DNA from: Gorsachius magnificus
Lineage: Eukaryota; Chordata; Aves; Pelecaniformes; Ardeidae
NCBI GenBank assembly: GCA_034008185.1
Contig: CM067081.1
Span: forward strand, 4,091,821-4,155,820
Direction: 5' to 3'
DNA: 64,000 nucleotides
Position 1 is the first letter of the stretch, and each line of letters starts with the position of its first letter. The position numbers and the translations under genes are program-made. Below are positions 30,991-44,049 of the stretch, one piece after another. The notes under the pieces were generated by a model. That model ran no database searches, was not told the origin of the DNA, and saw only the letters and a list, made by a program, of their open reading frames with translations.

Positions 30991-31617
30991 CACGGCGTGA
31001 CTGAGTGAACAGCAATGAAGCAATGAGACAGCACATGAACTTTTCAACCGGAGGCGGATGAGGGAATACGTTATAGCTGCAGACAGGATTTTTCTCAACT
31101 ACTCAATATATTAAAATACCAGCACTCAAACCAAACTCCACAGACACCGCTAGGAAGGCATAGCCATGATGTAGGACTGTTGTTTCTGCAGCCGTTTGGG
31201 AGTACTGAAAGTTCAAGCTGTTTCAGCACACAGTACTTATGAAAAGTTTTCTTACATTCTGCAACTGGTGACTGCCGTAAGTCAAGTGGTGGCCTTCAAA
31301 TGCTCCCTGCCCCTCCCCACCGACTTTCAAAGACCATTTAGCTAAATTAGATTACCCCAGCCTCAACAGAGTCGAAGAGCAGACCTGACAAACTCTCCTT
31401 TCACACCTACAAAACGCTTCCGCAGACAGGAAGGAGCGACAGACAACCACGCTCAAGGGGAGAAGAGACTCAGGAAACTGCCTGGCCCTTCAAGACCGAG
31501 CAAGCGGAGGTACTGAACACCAGACAGCACCCACAGGTGCCAGCAGCGGCATCCGAGAGCTCAGAGCAAAGATCCACACAGGTCTGCTGATCTGCATGAA
31601 GTAGATAGGGCTCAAAA

Positions 31618-31719
31618 TAGAATCATAGAATCATCTAGGTTGGAAAAGACCTTTAAGATCATCAAGTCCAAACGTTAACCTAACATGGTTGGACTTGACG
31701 ATCTTAAAGGTCTTTCCTT
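31618..31719. mobile_element. Two CR1 3'-end pieces in inverted orientation
   Basis: 31618..31682 is a minus-strand CR1 tail (GAATCATAGAATCATCTAGG, then GACCTTTAAGATCATCAAGTC). After a short spacer, 31688..31719 reads GGTTGGACTTGACGATCTTA and on to GGTCTTTCC, the same tail on the plus strand. The two arms of about 31 bases are reverse complements with one or two differences, so the locus is a potential hairpin. One CR1 followed by a partial inverted duplication, or two insertions, could give this. Confidence 0.85.
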
Positions 31720-33151
31720 CAAATCATGAAGTTTATGCCTGTAGCTTTCTTGTAATACAGGCACAGGCTCCTGAGCCATTTATCTAGCAGAGCGGGACCC
31801 CAACGTATGTGGAGCCTTCTCACACTACTGTGTGTGACACACATGCACACATATGAAAAAAAAAAAAAAACCACCAAAAAAACCAAACCAAACCAAAAAA
31901 GAACAAAGATCCTCTACTTATGTCATTTTTCCTTCTGGTAAACCACATCATTTCAAACCTGATGCTCCACGCTGAACTGTAAGTTTCTATCAAGCTGGTT
32001 GTGTTTTCTTTGCATTCCTCAGCAAGACAGGCAGATGACTGATTGCTAAAACAGAAAGCAATTAAAAAGCCAGAGGAGCTGAAACCTACGCTACAGTAGA
32101 TGCCATGAAGATAACTGTGTCCAACGCATACTAATTGCTGGAGTCAACACAAAAACTCATAAAAGAGCCATCTATAATTCATGCAGTCTGGCAAGACAGT
32201 AGCTGTAAGTTACTCACTACAACTTACAGATGAATAAACTACATTAAACAAGAGAGGGGGGAGGGAGATGCTCAGCAACTGTTTTTCCCTCTCTGCCTAC
32301 TACCAGAAGGCAATCGCCCATTTTTCCAAGATGCTATTTTTCTGTTGTTGCCAGAGTGGGGAAAGGGTGCCTTGCCCACAAAAAAAGGCAGGAGTCTTGG
32401 CTTTTAATTGAGTTGATCCTGATCAGAACAAGCGTTTTACCTCTGCACCGGTATCCCTGTCTCCTTCCAGCCCATGGCTAGAGATTGCTCGTGCAGACAT
32501 GCAGTTAAAATCTCCTTCCTCCTCCTTGCGTTGCCCAGGTGGGAAGGAGCCGGGGCCGTCCCCTGCTCTGTTCAAACACATTGCAAGCAGCAGATTCCCT
32601 CCCTGCGTGCCACGCTTTCATCCCAATCCCCACAGAAAATTAACAGCCGAGTTTACCAGCTGGGTTTCGACACAGGATTAAGAGAACATTTATTTTTTTT
32701 TTTTTATTACTTTACATGGGACTAAGTCTCAAACGCAGTCTCGCATTGACGGAAGGGCACCCCACACGTGTTCGACCTGAAAAAAAGGCAAGAGGTGTCC
32801 TTTTCCTCCACCCGACAGCGGATGGGATCTGGGACACACACTGCCACAGGAAAGGGCAGCAGCAATACACACGCCCCGAGGGAGGACAGACCGATCGTCG
32901 CATTTAGAGGCGATTAAAAAACCCAGTAACTGCAGCTTCTAGCTGTCTCCCCAGCCAGTTACAGCACATCTGAGTGCTGTGCAAGTCTGCCAATGAAACA
33001 AACAAAAAAAAAAAAGTCAAGGGCCATCAATGCATTAGCCCAGGCCCAACATTTACATGTGAATTAAAAAAAAGAAAACAATAAGTTTTCATAAAGTTCT
33101 GATAAATAATTACAAAGCAGTGGTGTTTGCTCATCTACCTTTAGAGTTTAC

Positions 33152-33202
33152 CTGTTAGACTCCTGCAAGCGCTGCCAACACCTCAAGATGCAGATGAAAC
33201 CG
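33152..33202 (-). other. Exon-like block, candidate noncoding PAK1 leader exon
   Basis: On the minus strand, a pyrimidine-rich acceptor (TTTCATTTCATTTAG) is followed by 51 bases and then a CAG|GTAAAC donor. Both splice signals are good and the orientation matches PAK1, but such blocks also occur by chance. There is no protein match. Confidence 0.25.
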
Positions 33203-34235
33203 CTAAATGAAATGAAACACATCAATCAGTAAAAATACGTACACATTTAGAAGAGAGCGTATCCAGTGCTAGAGCCAGAGTGGGTGAGTGTCGGGAGGGG
33301 AAGGGAGGCACGCTCTCATGGCAGACGGCCAACTACTGGTCGTAGTCTTGCTCCACTGCCAGCGTTATTTCCGCGGTGCTAGATATAAAGGGTGACCGAC
33401 CAGTTACAGCTCAACAGGAATGCCGGAGGACTCCATGGCGTGGAATTTTAAAAGCCAAAAGACTGGAGGGTCCTTTTAAAAAAAAAAAAAAAAAAAAAGC
33501 CTTTAATTCAATCCCAACTGTTTGGGCTAAATGCAAGAACGGCCTGGTGGGATTCCCCAGGCCGTATTTTTGCAGGAGGACACGGATGCCACCGCAGCGG
33601 GCGCTGCTTCTGGGCAGGAGAGCTACAAAATCTCTTCCTGGGCGGATATATGTGCCAACCCATCGTACCGCAGAGATAAGCTGCTGAAAAAGAACAAACT
33701 AATTATAACCGCTCGATTCCTAGCAACGGAGCAGAGTTCTCCTTTCACTCAAGTTAATGAAGTTTCTTTCTGTTTTGTTTTAAATAAGCAAGGACCAGCT
33801 TTCGCCAGCCTCCACGGTGCGGGCCCATGCACGGCCGCTGTGACAGGAACCCAGACACCCAGAGGGTTTCAGGAGCGCTGAGGCAGGTCAAGCCCTTTCC
33901 ACCAGATCAGGCTTGAATCCAAAACTGCAGAGGGAACGCCAGCTGAAATTGCCATGCTTCAACTTAGCTGTGGTTGTTTCACGAGTTAACGAGCCGTGTC
34001 AAACCATAACCACCTCGCAGTCAATGCCAGCTACGCCCAAGTACCAGGAGGACGCGACGAACTCGCCTTACTTGTGCTCCAGTTGGGTAGCTCAAGATTT
34101 TTGAGAGCTGCAGAGACCAGCTCCAGCAGTTCCCATCCCCGGGCAGCAGCCTGCTCGTTTTGACTGAGCACTTACCCCATTCTAAAAGCCCTTTTTAAAT
34201 GGCCCAAGAGAAATAAATTGCATCCCTATTTCAAT

Positions 34236-34257
34236 TTAAATAAATAAATAAATAAAA
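34236..34257. repeat. (TAAA)n microsatellite
   Basis: About five tandem TAAA units ending in AATAAAACCC. Confidence 0.85.
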
Positions 34258-37200
34258 CCCCAAGCTGAGACAGAAGGAACCAAGAGTATCATTTTTAAAT
34301 CTTCTCAGTCCACAAATCATCCTCCTTATTTCCTCATCTCCAGAAGTGCTGTCTCCCCTCCCCCAGCTACATGCCTGAACAAGCAAGTTCGCTGTTGCAG
34401 ATGTCAGGACAGGCTCCCTTTTCCAGCACGGCACGGAGCAGCCTCAGCTCTGGTTCCACTTTTGCTCACAGGAAGGCAGGACCTCAACTGCACAAGTCAA
34501 GGTAGTGACTGGACTCAGAGCTTGCTAAGCAGGGTGGGAAAAATAAAGGCCTCTTATGTTAAAGCATAGCCAAAGCCTGTATAAGCAGGTTTCCTGGAGG
34601 AAATCTGCGTTCCAGAGGAAAAGACTAGATGCGGCGTAAAGAAAATATATTAACACACACAGTTAAACACGCCCTCGCTACTCTCCACCAAAGTTACTTG
34701 GCTCAAAGTCCAAACTGCACAGTAGCTGCAACAGCAGACGAAACATTAATCATTTTTCCATTCTAAAGTTTCCAATCCAGATGAACATAGAGCACAGGGC
34801 TCAGAAATAAAGCCCCGCTGTCCCCTCATGTGGAATAATTCCTGGCACAACGTATTCATGTTTTAAATACACATAGGTATTTGCAAAATAGCAGCATGTA
34901 TGCATGCACCTTGTTCAACGCAGAGATTTGACGTTTGCTGTTCAGCAATGGGGGTGGGGGCAAGAAATACATCAGAAAACTAGAACATCGTCAGGTCAAG
35001 TCCACAACATCCCACACGCAGAGAGGACACCATAACGCAGCAGTTAGCAAAAAGCCACAGTCTATAAATAGCAGAAAGTTTGCATTAACCTGTAAAAGGT
35101 GAGTTTTTCTGAGGAGAAGAGACACCAAGGCAGAGACCTGCAGAGAGGAAAGCGATGTTCTGACGGGCGAAACTCATCCAACTCCTTTCTCACTGGGAAA
35201 ACTAAAGAGCAAGAAGACAACATGAGCATCGTTAGGTGGTGAAGCCATCCAAGAGCCTCAATTAGACTGAGGGGGAAATGCCGCAGCAGTTCAGCGCTAA
35301 TTGAAAATGCAAACATTTATCATCAGAGCAGCGCTCGCTCCTCTGTATGGCTCCATTGTGTTCGCTGCAGCTAATGATGGGAGGAGGCCCTGTGCTCCGT
35401 AGTATTTATGTAATGACTGGCAAAGCTGTCACATTCCCTTCACCGCTAGCCAGGATTTTCATACTGCCAGTAGTTTGCAATTAAAAGAAATCGCAAAGAT
35501 TGCTTCAGTTTCACATTGCTTCGTTAAAGTTCTGGTTCTTCTGCTTCAAAGCTGGGAAAAGAGGAAGAATGAATAATTCTCCCAAGACAGAATCAGCCCT
35601 GCATCAGACGCAGGTTTTGTGTAGACAAACTGAACGAAGAGACGAGTCAAGCACCGTCAAATACCCAGAACTGAAAAAGCTAATTTAGCATCAGTGAAGA
35701 CAAACAATTTGAGAACCGCACATCAATCTGCTCCAAATTTGCAATGACTGCTCCTTCAATTATGATACATGTAATGCTCTAAAAGCAGTTCATTTAAAAG
35801 GCAAAATGAAAAAGCCTAAGGTAGCTTAGGGTTTCCACCTAATTGAGCTTCCACAGTAGAGCCTCCTTTGCTGGTAGAGCCTCAGCTCTGTGTGTAGCAC
35901 GATATGCCATCTAGCAAAACGCCCTATTGTACTGACTTTATAATCCCGGCACGGACAGAAGTAAGCGTAGCGCGTACACTGCCACAAGGGTTCGCGTTCC
36001 TAGACTTCCTTACTGGTCTTGAGTTCCTAGACTTCCAAATGGACTGCAGAGCATTCACTCATCCATTAAGAACCATCATCGTTTCATTTAATGAGCAGCG
36101 GTTTGTTTTGAGGAGGTACCATCAGGCCTTTTATCACATCATTTACTCGGATCCCAATCATACTTACCGTAGGTCAGTAGAGAAAAGAAAGCTCTGTGGG
36201 ACTGGTACAAAGGAACTGCTGTTTCTGCAATATATTACGACACAACTCTGCGTTAGCGCTCAGTTAAATAAAGCCCATGAGCCAAGCGAACTATTTTTAC
36301 TGCACTGAATAAAAGGAAAGATAAGAACATCACTTGTTACAGTGGCAGGCCCATTTTCAGGCACTCTGTAATTAGGAGTAGGAGTTAATAACAGGAACGG
36401 AAATAACAGGTAAGGTTTTCCTCAACATCTTTGTGCAAGTCTTTCTGGGGCATGGATCATCTTACCCTGTGTTTTTGCTCCAATTAGCCAAGCAGCTTTA
36501 AGTAGGACACATGGATCTTTGCTGCTACCTATTTAAAACTCATTCTTGCTCATGAAGCAGCAGCATCAGCTGCAGCCACAAAACCCAGCCCAGCAGAGAC
36601 TGATCAAGCTCCTATACACAGCCCTACCAGCATCCGCAGCAAGCGACTTGCTCCTTTCAATCCAATTCCCAGCAGACGAGCATCCATGTCATAAAATTAG
36701 CAACAATATGAACTGCAAATTCAGCAGAATTTGGATTTCACTGATGGATGGACTGTCAGTATGCATGTTTTATTCATCCCAAGACTGCTTTGTCAGGTTG
36801 GTTGCATCTCCCCTCTGTACTTCAAATGCTAAAAATCATTTTATGGTCACTACTGAGCAGCCAAGAAGCTCTATAGACAGCGCTGTACCTTTTCTAAGTG
36901 CTAGCCAAAACTCTCCAGATTTCCACAATGAAGACAACAACCGAAGACTGATGTTCCAGGAAGCCCTATGAGCCGAGGCATTTTGTCCAGTACAGTATTC
37001 CCTCCCATCGCTGTAAGCCCCACGGCTACTTCCCGCTACGGTCATCAGCATGTGAATTAGCCTCCCTATGAGAGCACGGCATGCAGCAGATCAAGATGCA
37101 GTTTTCTGATCAGCCCCCCTTAATTCTAATAATCAAGATTCAAGGACGTTCACTACCAGCACGCTCTTGTAGAGGTTCCTGCTACCTACCCGTAACCCTA

Positions 37201-37948
37201 AAGCTTCCTCAGCGTTCAGGCACTCAAACCCATTCTCATTTCAGTGAGTTACCTGCCCACACTCCCTCTCTCTCCTATTGTAGATCCAAGGCAAGAGAAT
37301 GCAAAATGAGACATTTTAAATTCCATAGCTAGCACACTACAATTTCACCTCTCACCTTTACAATGACTGCCCTGTTTGCTCCAAAACTCAGATACAAATA
37401 GGGCAGTCGGATTTGGAAATGGCTGTTTCACAGCCCACAAGAAATCTCAGCGTTTGTCCCCAAGCATACCCAGGAAGAATGCACAGGGCTGCACTTCCCA
37501 AACCAATTTTGTCCCATCCATTTTACGACATTTACACCCTGCCTCATGTAAGCGCTGCCTCCCTCTTTACTGAAGCTCACATTCGTACACCCACTGCGGC
37601 ACAACCTGCCCTAACTCCCCCTTTCCTGTTTTTACTCTTCCTCGCAGAGCGATGCGGTGAAGTGGAATATGTTGGCTGCGGGAAAGGAGATCCTGCAAAT
37701 CAATCCCGTACAGAGAATCACCTGATAGCTTAAGTGAATGTCTCCTTTGCAAGTAGGAGGTTGCTCCTTCCACTCCGTCTTTCCAGCCGTTTCCTTTGAG
37801 CTGAGTTTTCCTCCGCTCCCGGTTATTCTCGTACCGTTGGTATTTGCAGGTGCTGATTCACAGCCTCCCAAGAGACGCACGTTTGGCTGCTTTTATTTTT
37901 AAGAAAAGTCACTTCAGACTGGAAATAACTTGTTTTTCTGTGAACACT

Positions 37949-38272
37949 CACAGAATCACAGAATGGCAAGGGTTGGAAGGGACCTTGGGAGATCATCCAG
38001 TCCAACCCCCCTGCTCAAGCAGGCTCACCCAGAGCATGGGGCACAGGACATCGTCCAGATGGGGTTTGAATATCTCCAGAGAAGGAGACTCCATGGCCCC
38101 CCTGGGCAGCCTGGGCCAGGGCTCTCTCAGAGTAAAGAAGTTCTTCTTCATATTCAACTGAAACCTCTTCTGCTTCAGCTTGTGCTCATTGCCCCTTGTC
38201 CTGTTGCTGGGCACCACTGAGAAGGGTCTGTCTCCATCCTCATGATGTCCACCCTTGAGATATTTGTACTCT
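37949..38272 (-). mobile_element. CR1 LINE 3' fragment, minus strand
   Basis: Starts CACAGAATCACAGAATGGC and continues with the complement of the GGTTGGACTGGATGATCTCC tail, into the pol C-terminus (minus-strand [20 protein letters not shown]). It stops at TATTTGTACTCTTCAATG. Confidence 0.94.
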
Positions 38273-39446
38273 TCAATGTGTATCTAGTTTTATCTGAGGA
38301 GCTTAAATATTCTACTTTTACTAAAGCCTCAAAGTTTTATCAGTCTTTGTTGCTCTAGCAAATTATTATAAACAGACATCCAAATTTGTGACCCGCCATT
38401 GTGTCTTTTAGCTTTAAAAATACGTTGGATTTGAGCTTTAGGTATATTCTTTAAACTTCTGACATGGTTTGAATTCACATCCCCAAAGGTGAAACTTCCC
38501 TGAGGGTTTCAATCCTTCCTACAGATAAAAATCTGCAAAAACCCGATGCTTTCATTCTGACAAGGCTGAACTGAGATATCTCAAATAGAAGTGGACAAAT
38601 CCCGAATCACAGCTTTTTGAAACAGGCTCTCAAAAAGCAGCCCTGAGCAAATCAGCCCACAAGTCTGTCATTTCAATATCTTGTGTTATCAGCAGATGGC
38701 TTCTGTCGTAGGTCCGAGATGATGTACTGTCTCCAGCCCCTGCTCCGCTGGCTCCTAACCTTCTCTCCCCTACCCAGCATCTGTATTCTGGGTATTTCCT
38801 TGGAGATTCATTAACTGCTCCTTCCTCAAAGGCTGTGATTATTGGCATTTTTCTCAGGCTACATTTCTAAGCGTTTAAAAGACCTGTCAGGACAGAGAAA
38901 TAAATAAATACAGCAGAATGTCAATTCATCATTCTCTCTGTCAAGACATCGCAGGTAAAGAGAAGACCTAATTTTTGGCTAACACCTTTAAAGACTGTTT
39001 TCTATCTTGCATGCCTGTATATCATTTACATAGCATTTCACACCCTCTCTTAATGTCAATGTCCCCAGAGGGAAAGGGTGAATTACAATATTGGTATCTC
39101 TAATTTAGGAGGCAATTAGACCAGTAACAACAAACCGGAGCTGAATGTACGCTCAAAACAATCTAGTTAGAATTCTATTTTAATTAAAAATCAGTCGAAT
39201 AATCCTATTATCCTGAGGATTGCTTTAAGCGTCGTTCCAATCCAGCATATCTTTTTTTAATCTTTTAGTTCTGCACCCAGAAAGTGATTGAAAAAACCCT
39301 GAAAACAACCAGAATGGTCCTTTCTGTACCACAAGGTCCTCTCCCAATCGGAGAGCCCAGGAAGATAGAGAAATAAATGTTCCAATCTTAGTCAGCCACT
39401 TGTTAAGCCACTTAAAAAAAAGAAATTAAAAGAACAATAAAAGAGT
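38273..39446. other. Noncoding stretch
   Basis: About 1.2 kb of AT-rich sequence between two CR1 insertions; no gene, repeat family or long open frame is recognised. Confidence 0.6.
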
Positions 39447-39839
39447 AAAACATAAGAGGTTTCAGCTGAATATGAGGAAGAACTTCTTGACTTTGAGGGT
39501 GCCCGAGCCCTGGCCCAGGCTGCCCAGGGGGGCTGTGGAGTCTCCTTCTCTGGAGATAATTCAACCCCTGCCTGGATGCTGTCATAGAATCATAGAATCA
39601 TAGAATGTTTTGGGTTGGAAGGGACCCCTAGAGGTCATCTAGTCCAACCCCCTGCAGTGAGCAGGGACACCACTAACTAGATCAGGTTGCTCAGAGCCCC
39701 ATCCAACCTGGCCTTGAATGTTCCCAGGGATGGGATGTCCTGTGCCCCCTGCTCTGGGTGAGCCTGCTTGAGCAGGGGGGTGGGACTGGGTGATCTCCAG
39801 CAGTCCCTTCCAACCCCTGCCATTCTGGGATTCTGTGAA
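39447..39839 (+). mobile_element. CR1 LINE 3' fragment split by a second CR1
   Basis: The outer copy on the plus strand occupies 39447..39585 (CATAAGAGGTTTCAGCTGAA to CCTGGATGCTGTC) and resumes at 39730..39839 (TGTCCTGTGCCCCCTGCTC to ATTCTGGGATTCTGTG). The two parts are contiguous in uninterrupted copies such as 4450..5195. The intervening sequence is another CR1 on the opposite strand. Confidence 0.94.
39586..39729 (-). mobile_element. CR1 LINE inserted inside another CR1
   Basis: The minus-strand 3' end ATAGAATCATAGAATCATAG with the complement of GACCTCTAGGGGTCCCTTCC runs to CCAGGGATGGG. TGTC occurs at both junctions (GCTGTC on the left, GATGTC on the right), a possible 4- to 6-base target duplication. 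Confidence 0.93.
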
Positions 39840-41371
39840 GAAGCATACGACTCAGGCCAATAAGTACAATTTTCCTGTCCTTCACCCCACTACCTGCAAA
39901 CACAGCCTCCAAGGGCACCTCTTATTCCCTCATATTTCCACCCTTTGCTTCCTTCCTTTGTCAAAAAGTAACATGCGCCTCTGCTACAGCTACATACTTT
40001 ACATGATTTTTTTTTTTTTTTTTTAAAGAAAAAAAGAGATAAGAAATGTTTCAACAATCATCTTTCATTTCTGGATTTGCTTGCACACGCTCTGTGGGGC
40101 CCTGCTGCATAGCAAGCATTTTATCCATAGGAGAGAGCAGCAGCCCCAACCAGCACAGCTCCAGAGCCAGTTCCCTGCATGAACTGGGGTCCAAAGGAAG
40201 GCGGTGGAGGCAGAGGACGTAGTACAGTAGAGAGTGTGCATGTATAAACATATGTATATACACATATACATACATAGACACACATGGGTGTACGCATGCA
40301 TATGTGTATATAACTTACACCACCCATGCACCTCACCTATTTTGTTTACTCCTGGGCGGTGAGTACGCATCGTACGACCATTTATAAAACGTAATTATCC
40401 TCAAGTGATATAAAGTGCTTAAAAAAATTTTAAAAGCTGTAAAAAGTTATAATGCACAATAGACAGCTCTGAATTCATATAATTTGGTATTACGCATTGC
40501 CTAGTTACTTCTGTAAGTATGTATATAGAGGATCTTGTTTCTACTCACTGGAATCCATATTAATTTAAAAAAATAAATAAACCATCTCCCCAGAGGCATA
40601 TAAACAAGGTCGTTGCCCAAATCCATGCTGACCTCACGCATACAGGTTATTCAGCCGCTACCACTCACTGCATTGAAAGACACTTAGGTATTAAACGAGA
40701 AAAGAAAACGAAGATGCTTCTTGAGCTCATTTCCTCTTCCAAGACACCTGTGGGAGGAAGGGCCAGGCAGCCCAGAAAACGTTAACCTCACCATTTCCCT
40801 TCAGGCTTGTGCTGAAGAAAGAAGAGATTCTAAGTCTTCCAATTCCAGAAATATAAATCCTCCTCTGCAGAAGTTTTATGCTATCAGGTCACCACACAGA
40901 AGACAGCGGTGGGTCCCCAGCCACCTCCTTCACCACTCCTTATCCTGCTGAGCCCTCAGGTCTGCCAAACTCAAACTCCAAATGCACCTGGCTTATTGGC
41001 AGGTGGAGAAGATGCCAACAGATATAACTAATAAAGTTCCTGAACCACTTGGAATATCTTTACGTTATTTATTTTTAGCATTTGAATAGCAAATAGCATT
41101 TGAAGTCCAAGGAACTGGTAGGGAGAAACAGGTTTTGCTCATCCAGGTATTTAGTAGTAAGACTAAACTTCAGCTGTGAAACCCTCTGGCCTCCTCCACT
41201 GCCTGCATCCCTCAGAGACCAGTGGGAAATCAGGCAGGATGGTTTCAGTATGTCAATAGCGTATGTGTTTATGATGATGTGGGAAGATTTTCCCTATTAC
41301 AGCCCTTCCACAGCCTTAAACTTCCAGCAAGTCTGCCTGAAGAAACAAAACCTCCCTCCCTGCTGCTAGGA
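39840..41371. other. Noncoding stretch with TA/CA-rich microsatellite
   Basis: It holds a T run (40008..40024) and a degenerate alternating purine-pyrimidine tract at 40237..40312 (CATA, TATG and CACA units). No gene is recognised. Confidence 0.6.
40237..40312. repeat. Degenerate (CATA/TATG)n alternating tract
   Basis: About 75 bases of nearly alternating pyrimidine-purine sequence including TATGTATATACACATATAC; slippage-prone. Confidence 0.8.
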
Positions 41372-42209
41372 CAGGGGGCAGACCCAGCCTCGACCTGGAC
41401 AGGCTGGAGAGTTGGGTGGAGAGGAAGCTGATGAGGTTCAACAAGGGCAAGTGTTGGGTGCTGCATCTGGGGAGGTTGAACCCCAGGCAACAGGACAGGC
41501 TGGGGGCTGACCTGCTGGTAAGCAGCTCTGCCGAGAGGGACCTGGGAGTCCTGGTGGACGACAAGCTGACCATGAGCCAGCAGGGTGCCCTTGTTGCCAA
41601 GAAGGCCAATGGCATCCTGGGGTGCATTAAGAGGAACGTGGCCAGCAGGGCGAGGGAGATTCTCCTCCCCCTCTGCTCTGCTCTGGTGAGACCCCACCTG
41701 GAGCACTGTGTCCAGTTCTGGGCTCCCCAGTTCAAGAAGGATGAGGAACTCCTGGAGAGAGTCCAGAGGAGGGCTACAAAGGTGATGAGGGGACTGGAGC
41801 ATCTCCCCTACAACGAAAGGCTGAGGGAGTTGGGCTTGTTCAGCCTGAAGAAGAGAAGACTGAGAGGGGACCTCATCAACACGTACAAATATCTCAAGGG
41901 TGGATGTCACGAGGACGGAGCCAGACTCTTTGCAGTGGTGCCCAGTGACAGGACAAGGGGCCATGGGCACAAACTGAAGCAGAAGAGGTTCCAGTTGAAC
42001 GTGAGGAAAAACTTCTTTACTTTGAGGGTGCCCGAGCCCTGGCCCAGGCTGCCCAGGGGGGCTGTGGAGTCTCCTTCTCTGGAGATATTCAATCCCCGCC
42101 TGGACAGTGTCCTGTGCCCCCTGCTCTGGGTGAGCCTGCTTGAGCAGGGGGTTGGACTGGATGATCTCCCAAGGTCCCTTCCAACCCCTGCCATTCTGGG
42201 ATTCTGTGA
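41372..42209 (+). mobile_element. CR1 LINE, 5'-truncated, open C-terminal pol frame
   Basis: An 838-base copy. An uninterrupted frame from 41416 to 42273 reads [58 protein letters not shown] and [16 protein letters not shown]. The tail is CCATTCTGGGATTCTGTG. It lacks the catalytic FADD box because the element is truncated downstream of it. Long blocks are nearly identical to 4450..5195, which suggests a fairly young pair. Confidence 0.95.
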
Positions 42210-43535
42210 ATATGTAGAAGTGGTGGGTGAGTGCTTATTTTCCCCTCCCCACCCCCAAAAGAACAACAACTAGAACAACTTTTTGACCTTTACACTCCAG
42301 GAGAAAAATCATGACAAAGCAGCAAGGTCTTAGCTTAACCTAGCAAGTTTTTACAGGACACAGTCAGAAAGTCACAGCAACTTGGCTTTGCACGTATGCA
42401 GGATGAAACATGGCCACCCAACACCAAACCATGCCGCAGTCCTGCAGGATCAGGATCACCGCTGTGCTGCAGCTTTGGTGGTTGCTAGCGCCAAACCCCA
42501 TCTCACCTACACACACAAACCCAGCACAGAATATTGCGGCATGAGGCCACAGGACCTCAAACTCATGCGTCCGTGAGAGCATGAGGCTGACAGAAGAGGT
42601 AATATTTGCTTTGAAGCTCTTCTGTACCATTAGCACTTGCACTAATTACGGTAGCCAACAGCAGCAGCCACTCTGATGGGAGGGCTGAACAAAAGTGGCA
42701 CAGCTGTCAACCCCATTCAAAGAACCAAATCCTTAAGAGTTCATCGTTTTGGGAACACAATCCATCCAGCAAGACACACGGGCTCGCAGCTTTTCTAGGA
42801 CAGAACGCTTCAGAGAGTGTAAGTACAGCTGACGCAGACGTTAAAAAACTAAGCGCGTTTGCCTGTTTCTCAGGGGGATTTAAACAGCAGGTGAGTGGGG
42901 CTGGTCTGTGGGACATGACCCTTTTTTATCTCAGCTATTTAGATGCAAATTGTTCTCCCACCCTCCCCCTCTTGACACCATCTGTTAGCCCAGAGGTTTA
43001 GACTGTGCCTAGGGTGTAGGTTTTGGGGGAGGGGTATACAGATAAAGCGTTGAGAAAATTTCAGTTGATGCCCCTGTTTCCTCTGGGGCACAGTTTAGGG
43101 GAGAAAAAAAAAAAATCACTTTGCAATACTATTAAATTACAATAGGATTTTTTTCTCATTCTGCTGCATTTTCCTACCAACCCCATGGATTTCCTACCCC
43201 AGAAAGCATTCCTTGTCCAGCTTTTGGCCAACAAGCAACATTATATAGTGACTCTTATAGCAGGTTGCTATGGTGTTAGCATAGGGCATGAGCTGGTATT
43301 GCAGGAAGTATCAGAGATTCAAGGAATTAAAGTCTCAAATAATAATGATTAAGTCCTTCACTACAAGGCACAGTATTTAAAGTTCTTTTAGTGCTAGGGA
43401 AGTTACCTCATCTCTGCTGTTCACCAGGGAAAATCAGACAATGCACTTTCAAGAACTGTTGAGAGATTTGATTCATTAAACACTTCACATAGGGCTCTGG
43501 ATTCTTCATAAAGGAAAGATTACGGGTGACGGCAC
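42210..43535. other. Noncoding stretch
   Basis: Unique-looking sequence with an A run at 43107..43116. No gene or repeat family is identified. Confidence 0.6.
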
Positions 43536-44044
43536 AGAGTGGGAGGGGTGGCTGACGGACCAGATGGGTGTGCTGCCACTCAGAGGGATATGGACAGGCT
43601 GGAGAACTGGGCCAACACCAACCTTGTGAAGTTCAGCAAAGGAAAATTGAAAGCCCTGACACTCAGGAGAAATAACCCAAGGCACCAGCACAGACTGGGA
43701 GCCAACCAGCAGAAAAGCAGCTGTGAAGAGAAAGACCTGGGAGTCCTGATGGACATCAAGTTGAACACCTTTGCAAAGTGCCTTTACAGCAAGGAAGGTC
43801 AACAGCATCTGGGCTGCATTAGGAAGGACACTGCCAGCAGGTCAAGGGAGGGGATCCTTCTCCTCTGCTCAGGGCTGGAGAGACACATTTGGAGTGCTGG
43901 GTCAAGTGATTACCTCCCCAATACAAGAGAGACATGGACACACTGAAGAGAGTACAGCAAAGGTCCACAAAAATTATTAAGGACCTGGAGCATCTGATAT
44001 ATGAGGAGAGGCTGAGAGAGCTGGGACTGTTCAGTGTGGAGAAG

Positions 44045-44049
44045 GAAAA
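44045..44049. repeat. Target-site duplication GAAAA, left copy
   Basis: GAAAA at 44045..44049 and again at 45292..45296, bracketing the inner CR1 exactly. Confidence 0.75.

Larger units (their letters stand above)
30991..37948. other. Upstream noncoding DNA (leader intron or intergenic)
   Basis: Seven kilobases with no confident gene. It contains the CR1 inverted pair at 31618..31719, low-complexity tracts (31857..31902, 32693..32705, 33479..33498, 34236..34257) and an exon-like block at 33152..33202. The 134-codon open frame at 35904..36308 resembles no protein I know and is no longer than expected by chance. Confidence 0.6.

Noticed and set aside
33376..33395. TATA-like GATATAAAGGG near a small CpG-containing stretch, considered as a promoter
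   Set aside because: An isolated TATA match on the plus strand with no gene downstream.
35904..36308. 134-codon plus-strand frame
   Set aside because: No recognisable motif and a length expected by chance; a 14-base direct repeat (GTTCCTAGACTTCC) inside it is also unremarkable.
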